Part shown: in pieces, positions 1-7,495 of the stretch
How positions within the stretch are numbered: the first letter of the stretch is position 1
Layout of the letters: the number at the start of each line of letters is the position of its first letter
Assembly: GCF_900142105.1 (NCBI RefSeq)
Contig: NZ_FQZS01000010.1
Coordinates: 1-64,000, forward strand
Length of the DNA stretch: 64,000 nucleotides
Source: Lutispora thermophila DSM 19022
Lineage (GTDB): Bacteria; Bacillota; Clostridia; Lutisporales; Lutisporaceae
Direction of reading: 5' to 3'
The notes under the pieces: generated by a model
Told to the model about the DNA's origin: nothing
Database searches by the model: none
The model's input: only the letters and a program-made list of their open reading frames with translations
Translations under genes and position numbers: made by a program

Positions 1-252
1 CATGGCTTTTTTTAGTATTTCATTTTCCTCTTCTAGCCTTGCTATCTTCTTTAACATGACTTGATAGTCGGCTGTTGTCACGGTTTTATCTTTATCAATT
101 ACTACTGGTTTGGCTTTGTTTAACCATGTCACCATTGTTGATTTTGGTATGCCATATTCACGAGCTAAATCTGCTAGCGGCTTTCCTGAATTATATAGCT
201 CTACTATAGTATCTTTAAATTCTTTGGTGTAATGTTTTTGACCTCTTCCCAT
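1..252 (-). CDS. IS3-family transposase OrfA (partial, runs off the window)
   Basis: The minus-strand frame from the ATG at 252 stays open to the window edge, giving 84 residues that start MGRGQKHYTKEFKDTIVEL. The segment with GKPLADLAREYGIPKSTMVTW is the helix-turn-helix of the HTH_Tnp_1 group, which binds the IS ends. The segment LKKIARLEEENEILKKAM is the leucine-zipper region that in IS3 elements precedes the frameshift into OrfB, the DDE catalytic part. A purine-rich ribosome site (GGAAG) lies upstream. OrfB would lie left of position 1. Whether the element is intact cannot be judged here. Confidence 0.8.
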   Translation of the reverse strand, partial: MGRGQKHYTKEFKDTIVELYNSGKPLADLAREYGIPKSTMVTWLNKAKPVVIDKDKTVTTADYQVMLKKIARLEEENEILKKAM

Positions 253-307
253 TGTAGACACTTCCTTTCACTTCTTATTTTAAATCGTTCGAACTTCTGT
301 GTCTACA
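1..307 (-). mobile_element. End of an IS3-family insertion sequence
   Basis: Only the leading end of the element is visible; the rest lies left of the window. Read on the minus strand, the element begins at about 307 with TGTAGACAC and runs into the OrfA transposase gene starting at 252. An inverted copy of that 9-mer lies at 253-261, just before the gene. IS3-family ends start with TG, so 307 is the likely junction. Right of it the sequence turns at once into GC-rich phage coding sequence in an open frame, so the IS sits inside a phage gene. The target duplication cannot be seen from one end. Confidence 0.75.
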
Positions 308-308
308 A

Positions 309-608
309 AACTATACTAACACTAAAGCTCAAATAAAGACCTACCTCACCCGCTTCGCGAATCGCGTTGACTTTTATGCGAGTCTCAAGGGGCTCTCCGG
401 CAAAGAAGTCGAGAAGTTCCTCGAAGGTTACGAGGTCGATGAGGAGGCTCTTACAGAACTGAAGGCCAGAGCTTGCAACCATCAAACAGGTTGCTTCCGA
501 CTGCTCGACCGCACGCTCAACAATGTTTTCCGCATCCTTAAGGAGCGCGGGGAGACCAGAATCACACTCAACATCATCAATCAAGCATCTAACATGATGA
601 TGCTTTAA
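309..608 (+). pseudogene. MuB-like transposition ATPase, C-terminal fragment cut by the IS
   Basis: An open frame begins directly at the IS junction, with no start codon, and ends at the TAA at 606-608. It encodes about 99 residues, including TYLTRFANRVDFYASLKGLS and a tail LNIINQASNMMML. Position (just before the Gam and GemA genes) and the helical, basic character match the C-terminal domain of Mu-type B proteins. These are AAA+ ATPases that pick the target DNA and stimulate the MuA transposase. The AAA+ core is missing, so the gene is broken. Family assignment rests on gene order plus resemblance and is likely but not certain. The IS promoter or outside transcription would now drive the genes downstream. 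Confidence 0.65.
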
Positions 609-627
609 GAACGAAGGGGGATAAACA

Positions 628-936
628 ATGAGAAGCACAGCAGCACTTAAAATCGAGGAGGCCGTAACGGTCGGCCTCACCTGCCTCGAACAGGGGCTCG
701 ACAGCAAGGCGACAGTCAAAGAAAACATACTCAGAGCAGTCTCGATGAACTGCCTCCCCATCAGGGAGGTCAAGTCCGTCGAAGAGCTCCCGGTTGAAGT
801 CTTTGAACTGTTTCACAGGCAGCTCGGCCTCGGGTTCGAGGTTCAGGCCGGGAAGGTGGTCGGGGTGAACTTCACTGACCCTGAAGGAAAACTCGTAACC
901 GCCACACTATCAGGCGTTGAAAGGGGTGAAAACTAA
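628..936 (+). CDS. Hypothetical Mu-like early protein
   Basis: A 102-residue protein that I do not recognise. It is rich in charged residues (EEAVTVGLTCLEQGLDSKATVKENILRAV), has no membrane segment, and looks like a small soluble helical protein with a beta-rich C-terminal third. A ribosome site (GAAGGGGG) lies 10-15 bases before the ATG. Its stop overlaps the start of the Gam-like gene by one base, so the two are probably translationally coupled. In Mu-like phages this slot between B and gam holds small, poorly conserved early genes. Function unknown. Confidence 0.65.
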   Translation: MRSTAALKIEEAVTVGLTCLEQGLDSKATVKENILRAVSMNCLPIREVKSVEELPVEVFELFHRQLGLGFEVQAGKVVGVNFTDPEGKLVTATLSGVERGEN

Positions 937-1448
937 TGGCAAGAACAAGAATCAAGGAGGCTCCGGTCTTCAAGTCATGGGAAGAGGTTGACGCCGCCCT
1001 CAAGGAAATCGCCGAGGCGGAGCTCGACCTTCTGGACATAGAGGGCGAAATGAACAAGCAGATTCAGGGTATTAAGCTCACGGCGGCGAAGGAGGCGAAG
1101 CCCCTGCAAGACCGCATCGACGCCCTCGGTAAAGACATTAAAGCATTTGTCGAGGAACACCGGGGCGAACTTGACGGGAAAACAAAGGTTCTCAACTTCG
1201 GGAAGACGGGCTTCCGCATGAGCACGAAGGTCATCCTCCCCAAGGCGAAGGAGAAGCTCGCGGCAATCATCAAGAATCTTAAGGCCCGCAAGATGAACGA
1301 CTGTATCATAGTCACGGAAACCGTCAACAAAGATGTCCTCAAAAAGTACACCGAGGACGAAATCCTCCGGGTCGGGGCATCACTGAAAAAAGAAGACGTC
1401 TTTTGGTATGAAACCGACCGAGAGAAGCTGCAACTTTTGCGGCAGTAA
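936..1448 (+). CDS. gam: Gam-like host-nuclease inhibitor
   Basis: 170 residues of the Mu Gam family. Gam dimers thread linear double-stranded DNA ends and protect phage DNA from host exonucleases such as RecBCD/AddAB; it is related to Ku. The N-terminal half is a long coiled-coil helix (about residues 10-85, with many E/K heptads). It is followed by a beta-rich section with LNFGKTGFRMSTKVILPK and a C-terminal part with a conserved KEDVFWYE-type segment, as in the family. Length is normal (Mu Gam is 174). It begins at the stop of the previous gene. Confidence 0.8.
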   Translation: MARTRIKEAPVFKSWEEVDAALKEIAEAELDLLDIEGEMNKQIQGIKLTAAKEAKPLQDRIDALGKDIKAFVEEHRGELDGKTKVLNFGKTGFRMSTKVILPKAKEKLAAIIKNLKARKMNDCIIVTETVNKDVLKKYTEDEILRVGASLKKEDVFWYETDREKLQLLRQ

Positions 1449-1460
1449 GGAGGGCGGCTC

Positions 1461-1925
1461 ATGGCAGGGAAAACACACGGGGGGCGCAATCGCCCCCGCT
1501 GCTCTATCCGCACAATTTGGGGGCTTGCGAAATCCCCGGAGCTCCTCCTTGATGATGAAGACCTGTATGGCATCATCGGGCGGGAGACAGGCAAGGACAG
1601 CATGAGGAAGCTGACGCAAGGCGAAATTGATAAAGTGTGCCGGGTACTCTCCAACATGAAGGACAGCGTCAACCGGGCCGCGCGCGGTAAGCGGACGGAC
1701 GAAGGCGGCAATCCTCAGACTGAGAAGCTCCGCCGCAAGATTTACGCCCTCACCGGGGAGCTCGGCTGGAATAACAATAATGAGCGAATTAACGGCTTTG
1801 TCAAAAAGATGTTCAAGGTCGACCGCATCGAATGGCTGACGGTTCCGCAATGTCACAAGGTCATTGAGGCTCTAAAGAAGATGGTCGACAGGAAGGAGGA
1901 AGAACAGCAGCATGAAAACACATGA
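1461..1925 (+). CDS. GemA-like regulatory protein (Mu gp16 / DUF1018)
   Basis: 154 residues. GemA-type proteins are early Mu proteins reported to influence host gene expression and DNA topology. Recognisable parts are the middle segment with DDEDLYGIIGRETGKDSMRKL, then RKIYALTGELGW and the C-terminal WLTVPQCHKVIEALKKM, the layout of DUF1018. The ATG follows AAGGAGGG at a good distance. The last 14 bases overlap the next gene. The position between gam and the Mor activator agrees with Mu. The biochemical function of the family remains poorly known. Confidence 0.75.
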   Translation: MAGKTHGGRNRPRCSIRTIWGLAKSPELLLDDEDLYGIIGRETGKDSMRKLTQGEIDKVCRVLSNMKDSVNRAARGKRTDEGGNPQTEKLRRKIYALTGELGWNNNNERINGFVKKMFKVDRIEWLTVPQCHKVIEALKKMVDRKEEEQQHENT

Positions 1926-2145
1926 GCTTGCAATCAAAGAAATCATCAAGGCACACGAAGAGCTCGGGCAGCCGATGACGAAAAGCGATAAGAAGGCACT
2001 TGAGGAACTCAACGGTTTTCAACTCATACAGGAGCTTCAAATGACCCGAGAAATGCTTGATGTACGGCAGCGTCGGGAACTTCTTAGGATGACACAGGAG
2101 CTTGTAGAGCTCCAGAAAGCACAATTCATGAAGGAAGGTGAATAA
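1912..2145 (+). CDS. Small helical hypothetical phage protein
   Basis: 77 residues, mostly alpha-helical and strongly charged (for example QELQMTREMLDVRQRRELLR), likely coiled-coil. No membrane segment and no recognised domain. It starts inside the end of the GemA-like gene after GGAGGAAGAA and ends directly at the ATG of the endolysin gene, so it is part of one tight early operon. The short repeated pattern of Q/E/L residues could mediate dimerisation. No function is proposed. Confidence 0.6.
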   Translation: MKTHELAIKEIIKAHEELGQPMTKSDKKALEELNGFQLIQELQMTREMLDVRQRRELLRMTQELVELQKAQFMKEGE

Positions 2146-3636
2146 ATGAAACGAGTAACAATCGACCCCGGACATGCTCCGGGAAATGTCAATAGAGGCC
2201 CTACAGGGTATTATGAATATGCCGGAATGTGGAAGCTGTCTAACTATCTGAAAAACGCACTCACAAGATGCGGCATAGACGTAATACTCACAAGGTCAGA
2301 AAAAGAAGACCCGAGCCTCGATGAGCGCGGAAAGCGAGCCAAAGGGAGCGATGTCTTCATCAGCGAACACTCTAACGCCGCCAACGGCAAGGCTCGCGGA
2401 GTAGAATGCTTCTATTCTGTCCGCATCCCCCAAGACAAGATGTGGGCTGGAAAGCTTTCGGCAGCGGCCTCGAAGGTCATGGGAAATAACGACCGGGGAG
2501 CCAAAACAAAAGAATCAGAGACAACCAAGGGATATGATTATTACGGAGTCATCCGATCCGCTGTGGCTGCTGGCGTGCCTCATGTATTCCTGATTGAAAA
2601 CGGGTTCCACGATAACACAGCGGATGAGGCATTCCTAAAAGTGGACGCCAACCTTGAAAGTATAGCCGAAGCTCAAGCGAGGGTCATTTGCGAGCTCCTC
2701 GGCGTGAAGTACATCGAAAAGGGTGCGACTCCTACAGAGCAGCTCTATAGGGTACGGAAAACCTGGGAAGATGCAAAGACTCAAGTCGGAGCCTTTAGAG
2801 TCCTTGAAAACGCCAAGGCGGAATGCGACAAGCATCCGGGATATAGCGTCTTTGATGAGAAGGGCCAGAAGGTGCACCCTCCTTCCTCACCTGTGCCGCA
2901 GCCGCCGAAGGAAGAGTCAAAGGAACAAGGGACTCTTATCATGGGAAAGACGGAGGCTACAACGGCGCAGATGGTAGCCTACGCGCTGAAAGGAAATTCG
3001 AAACCTCTCCTCCCCTTCTGTACTATTGAGGAACTGGCGGAGATATTCATCGAGGAGGCAGAACTTGAAGGCGTGAGAGCTGATGTCGCCTGGGCTCAGT
3101 CTCTCAAGGAAACAGGGTATTTCAAATATGGCGGCATCGTCCTTCCTGAACAAAACAATTACGCAGGCATTGGCGCGGTAAACGGAAACAGCCAGGGGCA
3201 GGCCGCAAGCTTCGAGAGCCCGAGGCTTGGAGTCAGGGCGCAAATACAACACCTGAAGGCGTATGCCAGCACAGAAGCATTAAAGCAGCCTTGTGTTGAC
3301 CCTCGCTTTAACTTGGTCAAGAGAGGCTCTGCAATATATGTCGAGTGGCTGGGAGCCGGAGACAATCCCAACGGGGTTGGATGGGCATATCCAGGCAAAG
3401 GATACGGGGCCGACATTATCAAGATACTCAATGCTATAACAAAAGAGCCTGTTACCCCCTCTCCTCCCCAGGAAAAGCAGGACGATACTTCAAACCTTCC
3501 CCAGTGGCAGCGCGACGGCTTTGACAAGCTGGTTGCAGCGGGCGTCATTAAAAGCCCGGAATACTGGGCAACTAAGCTCAATGACACAATTACGGTCGGG
3601 GAGGTCTTCGGGATACTCGGCGGAATGTATAAATAG
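2146..3636 (+). CDS. Two-domain endolysin: amidase_3 plus glucosaminidase
   Basis: 496 residues with two peptidoglycan hydrolase domains. Residues 1-187 are an N-acetylmuramoyl-L-alanine amidase (Amidase_3, zinc-dependent): zinc ligands H10 (TIDPGH), E24 and H75 (SEHSNAA) and catalytic E151 (FLIENG) are all present. A short linker module (about 199-245) has the pattern LYRVRKTWEDAKTQ...NAKAECDKHPGYSVFD common in clostridial phage lysins. Residues about 285-430 resemble the glucosaminidase (LytG/FlgJ-type) fold, with WAQSLKETGYF and YAGIGA. The C-terminal 45 residues look like a half SLH or wall-binding repeat. There is no signal peptide, so export depends on the holin. It sits before the Mor gene, as a mid-early gene. 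Confidence 0.85.
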   Translation: MKRVTIDPGHAPGNVNRGPTGYYEYAGMWKLSNYLKNALTRCGIDVILTRSEKEDPSLDERGKRAKGSDVFISEHSNAANGKARGVECFYSVRIPQDKMWAGKLSAAASKVMGNNDRGAKTKESETTKGYDYYGVIRSAVAAGVPHVFLIENGFHDNTADEAFLKVDANLESIAEAQARVICELLGVKYIEKGATPTEQLYRVRKTWEDAKTQVGAFRVLENAKAECDKHPGYSVFDEKGQKVHPPSSPVPQPPKEESKEQGTLIMGKTEATTAQMVAYALKGNSKPLLPFCTIEELAEIFIEEAELEGVRADVAWAQSLKETGYFKYGGIVLPEQNNYAGIGAVNGNSQGQAASFESPRLGVRAQIQHLKAYASTEALKQPCVDPRFNLVKRGSAIYVEWLGAGDNPNGVGWAYPGKGYGADIIKILNAITKEPVTPSPPQEKQDDTSNLPQWQRDGFDKLVAAGVIKSPEYWATKLNDTITVGEVFGILGGMYK

Positions 3637-3654
3637 GATTCGGGAGGTTGAGAT

Positions 3655-3984
3655 ATGGACGCATTAGCGAGAGAACTCACGCTCGAACAGATTCCCGAGG
3701 GCCTTTACAGGGAGATAGCGGAAGCAATCGGCGTCGGGAATTTTGTCAAGCTTACACAGCTCGTCGGTGGTTCAACAATATATCTGCCGAAGACTGAAAG
3801 CATCGTCCGCCCGGTCAGAGATGCGAAGATTAGAGAGGAGTTCAACGGATACAATCACATGGAGCTTGCTAAAAAGTACGATGTAACCGAGCGATGGGTA
3901 CGGCAGCTATGCGGCGACGGCCACGCCGAAGGACAGCTTTCTCTCTTTGATTTTCAAGACCAGGGGGACGAAAAGGCCGTGTAA
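3655..3984 (+). CDS. mor: Mor/C-type activator of middle or late transcription
   Basis: 109 residues of the Mor transcription activator family. Mor and C of Mu form dimers that bind a dyad just upstream of the -35-less middle and late promoters and recruit RNA polymerase. The N-terminal half (EIAEAIGVGNFVKLTQLVGG) is the dimerisation part; the C-terminal half has the helix-turn-helix FNGYNHMELAKKYDVTERWV. Length is close to Mu Mor (129). It is the last gene before the morphogenesis operon and presumably switches that operon on. One Mor/C-type gene is visible here, where Mu has two. Confidence 0.85.
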   Translation: MDALARELTLEQIPEGLYREIAEAIGVGNFVKLTQLVGGSTIYLPKTESIVRPVRDAKIREEFNGYNHMELAKKYDVTERWVRQLCGDGHAEGQLSLFDFQDQGDEKAV

Positions 3985-4040
3985 TAGGAAATAATTCTCA
4001 GAAGTGCTACGCATATAAACTTCACAAAGGCAAAGATAAG

Positions 4041-4076
4041 ATAAAACCATAGGAGCTACGCTCCTATGGTTTTATT
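4041..4076. terminator. Strong hairpin between mor and the late operon
   Basis: A perfect 16-bp stem (ATAAAACCATAGGAGC paired with its complement) around a 3-base TAC loop. The flanking A-rich and T-rich arms mean it could work as an intrinsic terminator in both directions. It ends the early transcript after mor. Only about 30 bases lie between it and the holin start codon. Confidence 0.75.
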
Positions 4077-4105
4077 ATTCCCAATTTTGCAAAGGAGGAG
4101 TCAAG

Positions 4106-4540
4106 ATGCAAACCATTCAGACAATGGCAAGCGAAGTCGTCGTCACCTTCGTCCTCGCCCTCATCGGTCTCCTTGCGGCGTTTGCCACATACGGCATCCA
4201 CAAGCTGACCGAGAAGGTCAAGGCACAGACCGCGCAGCTTAAAGACGAGGAAGCGCGCCGTCTGCTAAACAATGCCCTTCAGGACGTTGAAGAGCTGACG
4301 ACCGTCACCGTGGCGGCGATTGAGCAGACCACGGCGAAGAATCTCAGGGAAGCCGTCAAGGACGGCAAGGTCGACCGCTCCGAGCTTCTCGCCCTGTCGA
4401 AACAGGCGGCGGATGAAATCTCGGCGGCATTAAAGCCGGAGGCTCAAAAAATCATCGAGGAAAACCTCGGCAGCTTCAGGGATTACCTTTCCAAGCTCAT
4501 TGAGGAGAAGGTGCTCGAACTGAAGGCAATGACTCAATAA
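4106..4540 (+). CDS. Phage holin, LLH family
   Basis: 144 residues. One N-terminal membrane segment (about 9-30, VVVTFVLALIGLLAAFATYG) is followed by a long, charged helical tail (about 34-140) with coiled-coil character, the layout of LLH-type holins. Holins collect in the cytoplasmic membrane and open it at a set time so the endolysin reaches the wall; the endolysin here lacks a signal peptide and needs such a partner. A good ribosome site (AAGGAGGAG) precedes the ATG. It is the first gene of the late operon. Confidence 0.75.
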   Translation: MQTIQTMASEVVVTFVLALIGLLAAFATYGIHKLTEKVKAQTAQLKDEEARRLLNNALQDVEELTTVTVAAIEQTTAKNLREAVKDGKVDRSELLALSKQAADEISAALKPEAQKIIEENLGSFRDYLSKLIEEKVLELKAMTQ

Positions 4541-4552
4541 AGGAGTGAGGGC

Positions 4553-4849
4553 ATGGAAACAAGTCAAATTTTCATGTTCGCGCTCCAGACCATCACGACG
4601 CTTGTCATTGGGCTAATCGGTTGGGGCGTCAAGACCGCAATCAGCGACATGAAGGACGCAATCAAGAAAAACTCGGATGACATTGAGAAGGTCAAAACCG
4701 AGCTTTCTGAGCTTAAAAGCGACCTCCCTCTTGTCTATGTCTTGAGGGAGGACTTCATCCGGACACTCAACAACGTCGACAAGCAGATGGGCGACATGAA
4801 CATGAAGCTCGACAAGATACTGCACTACAAAGTAACAAAGGAGGGGTGA
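4553..4849 (+). CDS. Small membrane-anchored coiled-coil protein (Mu gp25 / DUF2730-like)
   Basis: 98 residues with a single N-terminal membrane segment (about 5-27) and then a charged helix (MKDAIKKNSDDIEKVKTELSELKSD) typical of coiled coils. By position, just after the holin and before the gp26 and gp27-like genes, it matches Mu gp25 (DUF2730). The topology would also fit a second holin or holin regulator in a Gram-positive host. The sequence alone does not decide between these. Ribosome site AGGAGTGAGG precedes the ATG. Confidence 0.6.
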   Translation: METSQIFMFALQTITTLVIGLIGWGVKTAISDMKDAIKKNSDDIEKVKTELSELKSDLPLVYVLREDFIRTLNNVDKQMGDMNMKLDKILHYKVTKEG

Positions 4850-4853
4850 CAAC

Positions 4854-5168
4854 ATGGACGAAATGAATGAGCTTGAGGTAAGCCGCAATAAGGCGATTCG
4901 CGGCTACATCATCAGGAGCCTCGTCAAGGGTCATCAAAACACGCTGCTCCTCCGGCAGATAACGAACGCACTCGTCGCGGACGGAATGATTGTCTCCCCG
5001 GACATCAGCAAGCATCTCGATTATCTGAAGGAGGGCGGGTATATCACGTTTGTAGACCGCTCGGTCAACGCCTACAATGCCTACCGCAAGGATGCGGTTG
5101 TCAAGCTCACCAAGAAAGGGGTTGACCTTGTCGAGAATACAATCGAAGACCCGGGAGTTGATGTGTAA
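4854..5168 (+). CDS. Winged-helix protein (Mu gp26-like)
   Basis: 104 residues with a winged-helix look: helices in SRNKAIRGYIIRSLVKG and LLLRQITNALVADGM, a recognition-like helix (PDISKHLDYLKEGGYI) and a beta wing (ITFVDRSVNAYNAYRKDAVVKL). It has the same position and size as Mu gp26, which lies before the small terminase. It may bind DNA during packaging or regulate late genes. Its stop overlaps the start codon of the next gene (ATGTGTAATGG), so translation is coupled. Confidence 0.6.
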   Translation: MDEMNELEVSRNKAIRGYIIRSLVKGHQNTLLLRQITNALVADGMIVSPDISKHLDYLKEGGYITFVDRSVNAYNAYRKDAVVKLTKKGVDLVENTIEDPGVDV

Positions 5169-5728
5169 TGGCTGAGAGAAGGCGGACAAGAATCAGCTCA
5201 AAAATCACACAGCTCCCGGACGACATCAAGGAGCAGCTCGACGCATTACTCCTCGACACATCCAACAGCTACAAGGATATTGCAGCATGGCTCAAGTCGG
5301 AGGGTTACAACATCAGCAAAAGCGCGGTCGGGCGGTATGCTATCCGTGCGAATCAAGCGGCGCAGCGTGTCGCCGAGACCCTTGAACGGACAAAAGCAAT
5401 CGCCGCAGCCGTCGAAAAAAACCCCGACATTGACTTTACAAAGGCGTCGAGGATGGTCTTAATGGACGGCTTAATGCAGAGGGTATCAACGGCGGAGGAA
5501 GACTTCGCGGAGATGCCGCTTGACAAGGCCGGGCGGCTCATAGCCTCTCTTGCCCGTGTGGGAGTATATGAGCAGAAAGTCAAACGGGATTATAAAAGCA
5601 AGATGGAACTTGCTTTCGAGGCCCTTGAGGACGAGCTGACCAAGGCAATCAAAGCCGACCCGCAGCTCACAAAAGAGCTTCATGCAGTCCTCCAAAAGGC
5701 CCGGGAAAGGATACTGACAGATGATTAA
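5168..5728 (+). CDS. Small terminase subunit-like protein (Mu gp27 / DUF3486)
   Basis: 186 residues of the DUF3486 family, the presumed small terminase of Mu-like phages, which recognises phage DNA and passes it to the large subunit. The N-terminal part (about 8-60) is a helix-turn-helix (SNSYKDIAAWLKSEGYNISKSAVGRYA), with a helical oligomerisation region (about 70-180) behind it. It overlaps the large-terminase start by 8 bases, the usual pairing. Confidence 0.8.
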   Translation: MAERRRTRISSKITQLPDDIKEQLDALLLDTSNSYKDIAAWLKSEGYNISKSAVGRYAIRANQAAQRVAETLERTKAIAAAVEKNPDIDFTKASRMVLMDGLMQRVSTAEEDFAEMPLDKAGRLIASLARVGVYEQKVKRDYKSKMELAFEALEDELTKAIKADPQLTKELHAVLQKARERILTDD

Positions 5729-7481
5729 CCTCAAGGAGTACATTGCCAAGCTCGAAGAGCCGGAAGACCGCGAAGAGGTCGCAAGCAGGCAATATCAACG
5801 GGAGCTCTTCGAGAAATACGTGACACGGGAAGGCAAGCACCAGGACGAAAGAGCGCAGCTTCTGAAAGAGTATCAACAAGGAGCCGAGCTCACAGGCCCG
5901 AAGGGACTGAGAAAACGCCTTGGGGCTTTTGACCTTGAATATTTTGGCCGGGCATACCTCCCTCACTATTTTGTCAGAGAGTCCCCAAAGTTCCATGGGG
6001 AGCTTGATGGCATTTGGGAAGAGGGCGTAATGAAGGGCAAGAACGCAATCAGGGACGTGAAAGAAATCTCCCGGGCGCAAGGATGCCGGAGAGCGATTCT
6101 GGCTCCCCGTGGACATGCCAAGTCGACGACATTCACCTTCAAGGATACGCTTCACGCTTCGGCTTACGGATACAAGCATTACATCATTATCCTCTCGGAC
6201 AGCTCCGAGCAGGCGGAAGGATTCCTTACCGACATTAAGACGGAATATGAGGAAAACGCAGCTCTCCGGGAAGACTTCGGGGATTTGCAGGGCAAGGTCT
6301 GGAAGGCCGGAGTCATTTTACTTTCAAACGGTGTAAAGATTGAGGCTATCGGCAGCGGCAAGAAAATCCGTGGACGGCGTCATAAACAATGGCGTCCCGA
6401 CCTTATCATTTGCGACGACCTCGAAAACGACGAGAACGTCAATACCCCGGAACAGCGGAAAAAGCTCCGCGACTGGTTTTACAAAGCTGTCTCGAAGGCG
6501 GGCGACACTTACACCGATATTGTCTACATCGGGACGCTCCTTCACTTCGACGCACTGCTCGCTAATGTTGCGAAGAATCCGCAGTACAAGACGGTCAAGT
6601 ATAGGGGCGTCATCAGTTTTGCAAAGAATGAAGAGCTCTGGTCGGCATGGGAGGCAATCTACACCGACCTTAACAACGACAACAGACAAGAGGACGCAAA
6701 GGCATTCTTTGAGGCGAATCGCGAGGCAATGCTCGAAGGGACAGAGGTCTTGTGGGAAGCCAAGCTCAGTTATTACGACCTTATGGTCATCCGGGTATCT
6801 GAAGGCGAGAGCAGCTTCAACAGTGAAATCCAGAACGACCCTATCGACCCTGAAAGCTGTGCTTTTAATGAGGAATGGTTCAGCTACTACAAAGACGACG
6901 AAGTTGACTTTTCGGATAACCGTTTCCTCTTTGTTGGAGCAAACGACCCATCCCTCGGCAAGAACAAGAAGAGCGACACATCGGCAATTATCGCCCTCGC
7001 GAAGGACACTCGCACGGGTTATATGTATGTGGTTGTCGCATCCATTGAGAAACGCAAACCTGATGTCATCATCGAGGATGCAATCGAGACATCAAAGCGG
7101 CTCCGCAGGGACTATAAAAAACCATTTACCAAGTTCCGGGTTGAAACGGTACAGTTCCAGCACTTTTTTAAGGACGTCATGGCACAGCGCAGTGCGGAGG
7201 CCGGAGAGTATCTCCCGATAGAGGAAGTCAACAACGTACAAAACAAAGACCTGAGAATTCAGTCTTTACAGCCGTTCGTCAAGAACGGATATATCAAATT
7301 TAATGAGAAGCACAAGACCCTCCTTCAGCAGATGAAGGAGTACCCAATGGGCAAGAACGACGACGGGCCGGACGCTCTTGAGATGGCTGTGAGGGCCGCC
7401 CTTGAGCTGAAGGTTGGAACAAAAGTCGATTACAAGTCCGTTATCAGCCGGGCTCTTAAATTCAGAAACGGATCGTATTAA
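5721..7481 (+). CDS. terL: Large terminase subunit (Mu gp28-like)
   Basis: 586 residues. It is the DNA-packaging motor: the N-terminal ATPase drives translocation into the prohead and the C-terminal RNase H-like nuclease cuts the DNA. A Walker A-type loop is seen at about 128-136 (APRGHAKST) and Walker B at about 226-234 (PDLIICDDL). The nuclease part begins with an acidic GANDPSLG motif, followed by a second cluster of acidic residues and ending with DDGPDALEMAV, as in other terminases. It is about the usual length. It follows the small subunit with overlap and precedes the portal gene. Confidence 0.9.
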   Translation: MINLKEYIAKLEEPEDREEVASRQYQRELFEKYVTREGKHQDERAQLLKEYQQGAELTGPKGLRKRLGAFDLEYFGRAYLPHYFVRESPKFHGELDGIWEEGVMKGKNAIRDVKEISRAQGCRRAILAPRGHAKSTTFTFKDTLHASAYGYKHYIIILSDSSEQAEGFLTDIKTEYEENAALREDFGDLQGKVWKAGVILLSNGVKIEAIGSGKKIRGRRHKQWRPDLIICDDLENDENVNTPEQRKKLRDWFYKAVSKAGDTYTDIVYIGTLLHFDALLANVAKNPQYKTVKYRGVISFAKNEELWSAWEAIYTDLNNDNRQEDAKAFFEANREAMLEGTEVLWEAKLSYYDLMVIRVSEGESSFNSEIQNDPIDPESCAFNEEWFSYYKDDEVDFSDNRFLFVGANDPSLGKNKKSDTSAIIALAKDTRTGYMYVVVASIEKRKPDVIIEDAIETSKRLRRDYKKPFTKFRVETVQFQHFFKDVMAQRSAEAGEYLPIEEVNNVQNKDLRIQSLQPFVKNGYIKFNEKHKTLLQQMKEYPMGKNDDGPDALEMAVRAALELKVGTKVDYKSVISRALKFRNGSY

Positions 7482-7495
7482 GGAGGTGAGATGGA

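Noticed and set aside
6340-7221. 293-aa plus-strand frame inside the large terminase gene
   Set aside because: Ser/Arg-rich composition typical of an out-of-frame shadow of a GC-rich gene; terminase motifs are in the other frame.
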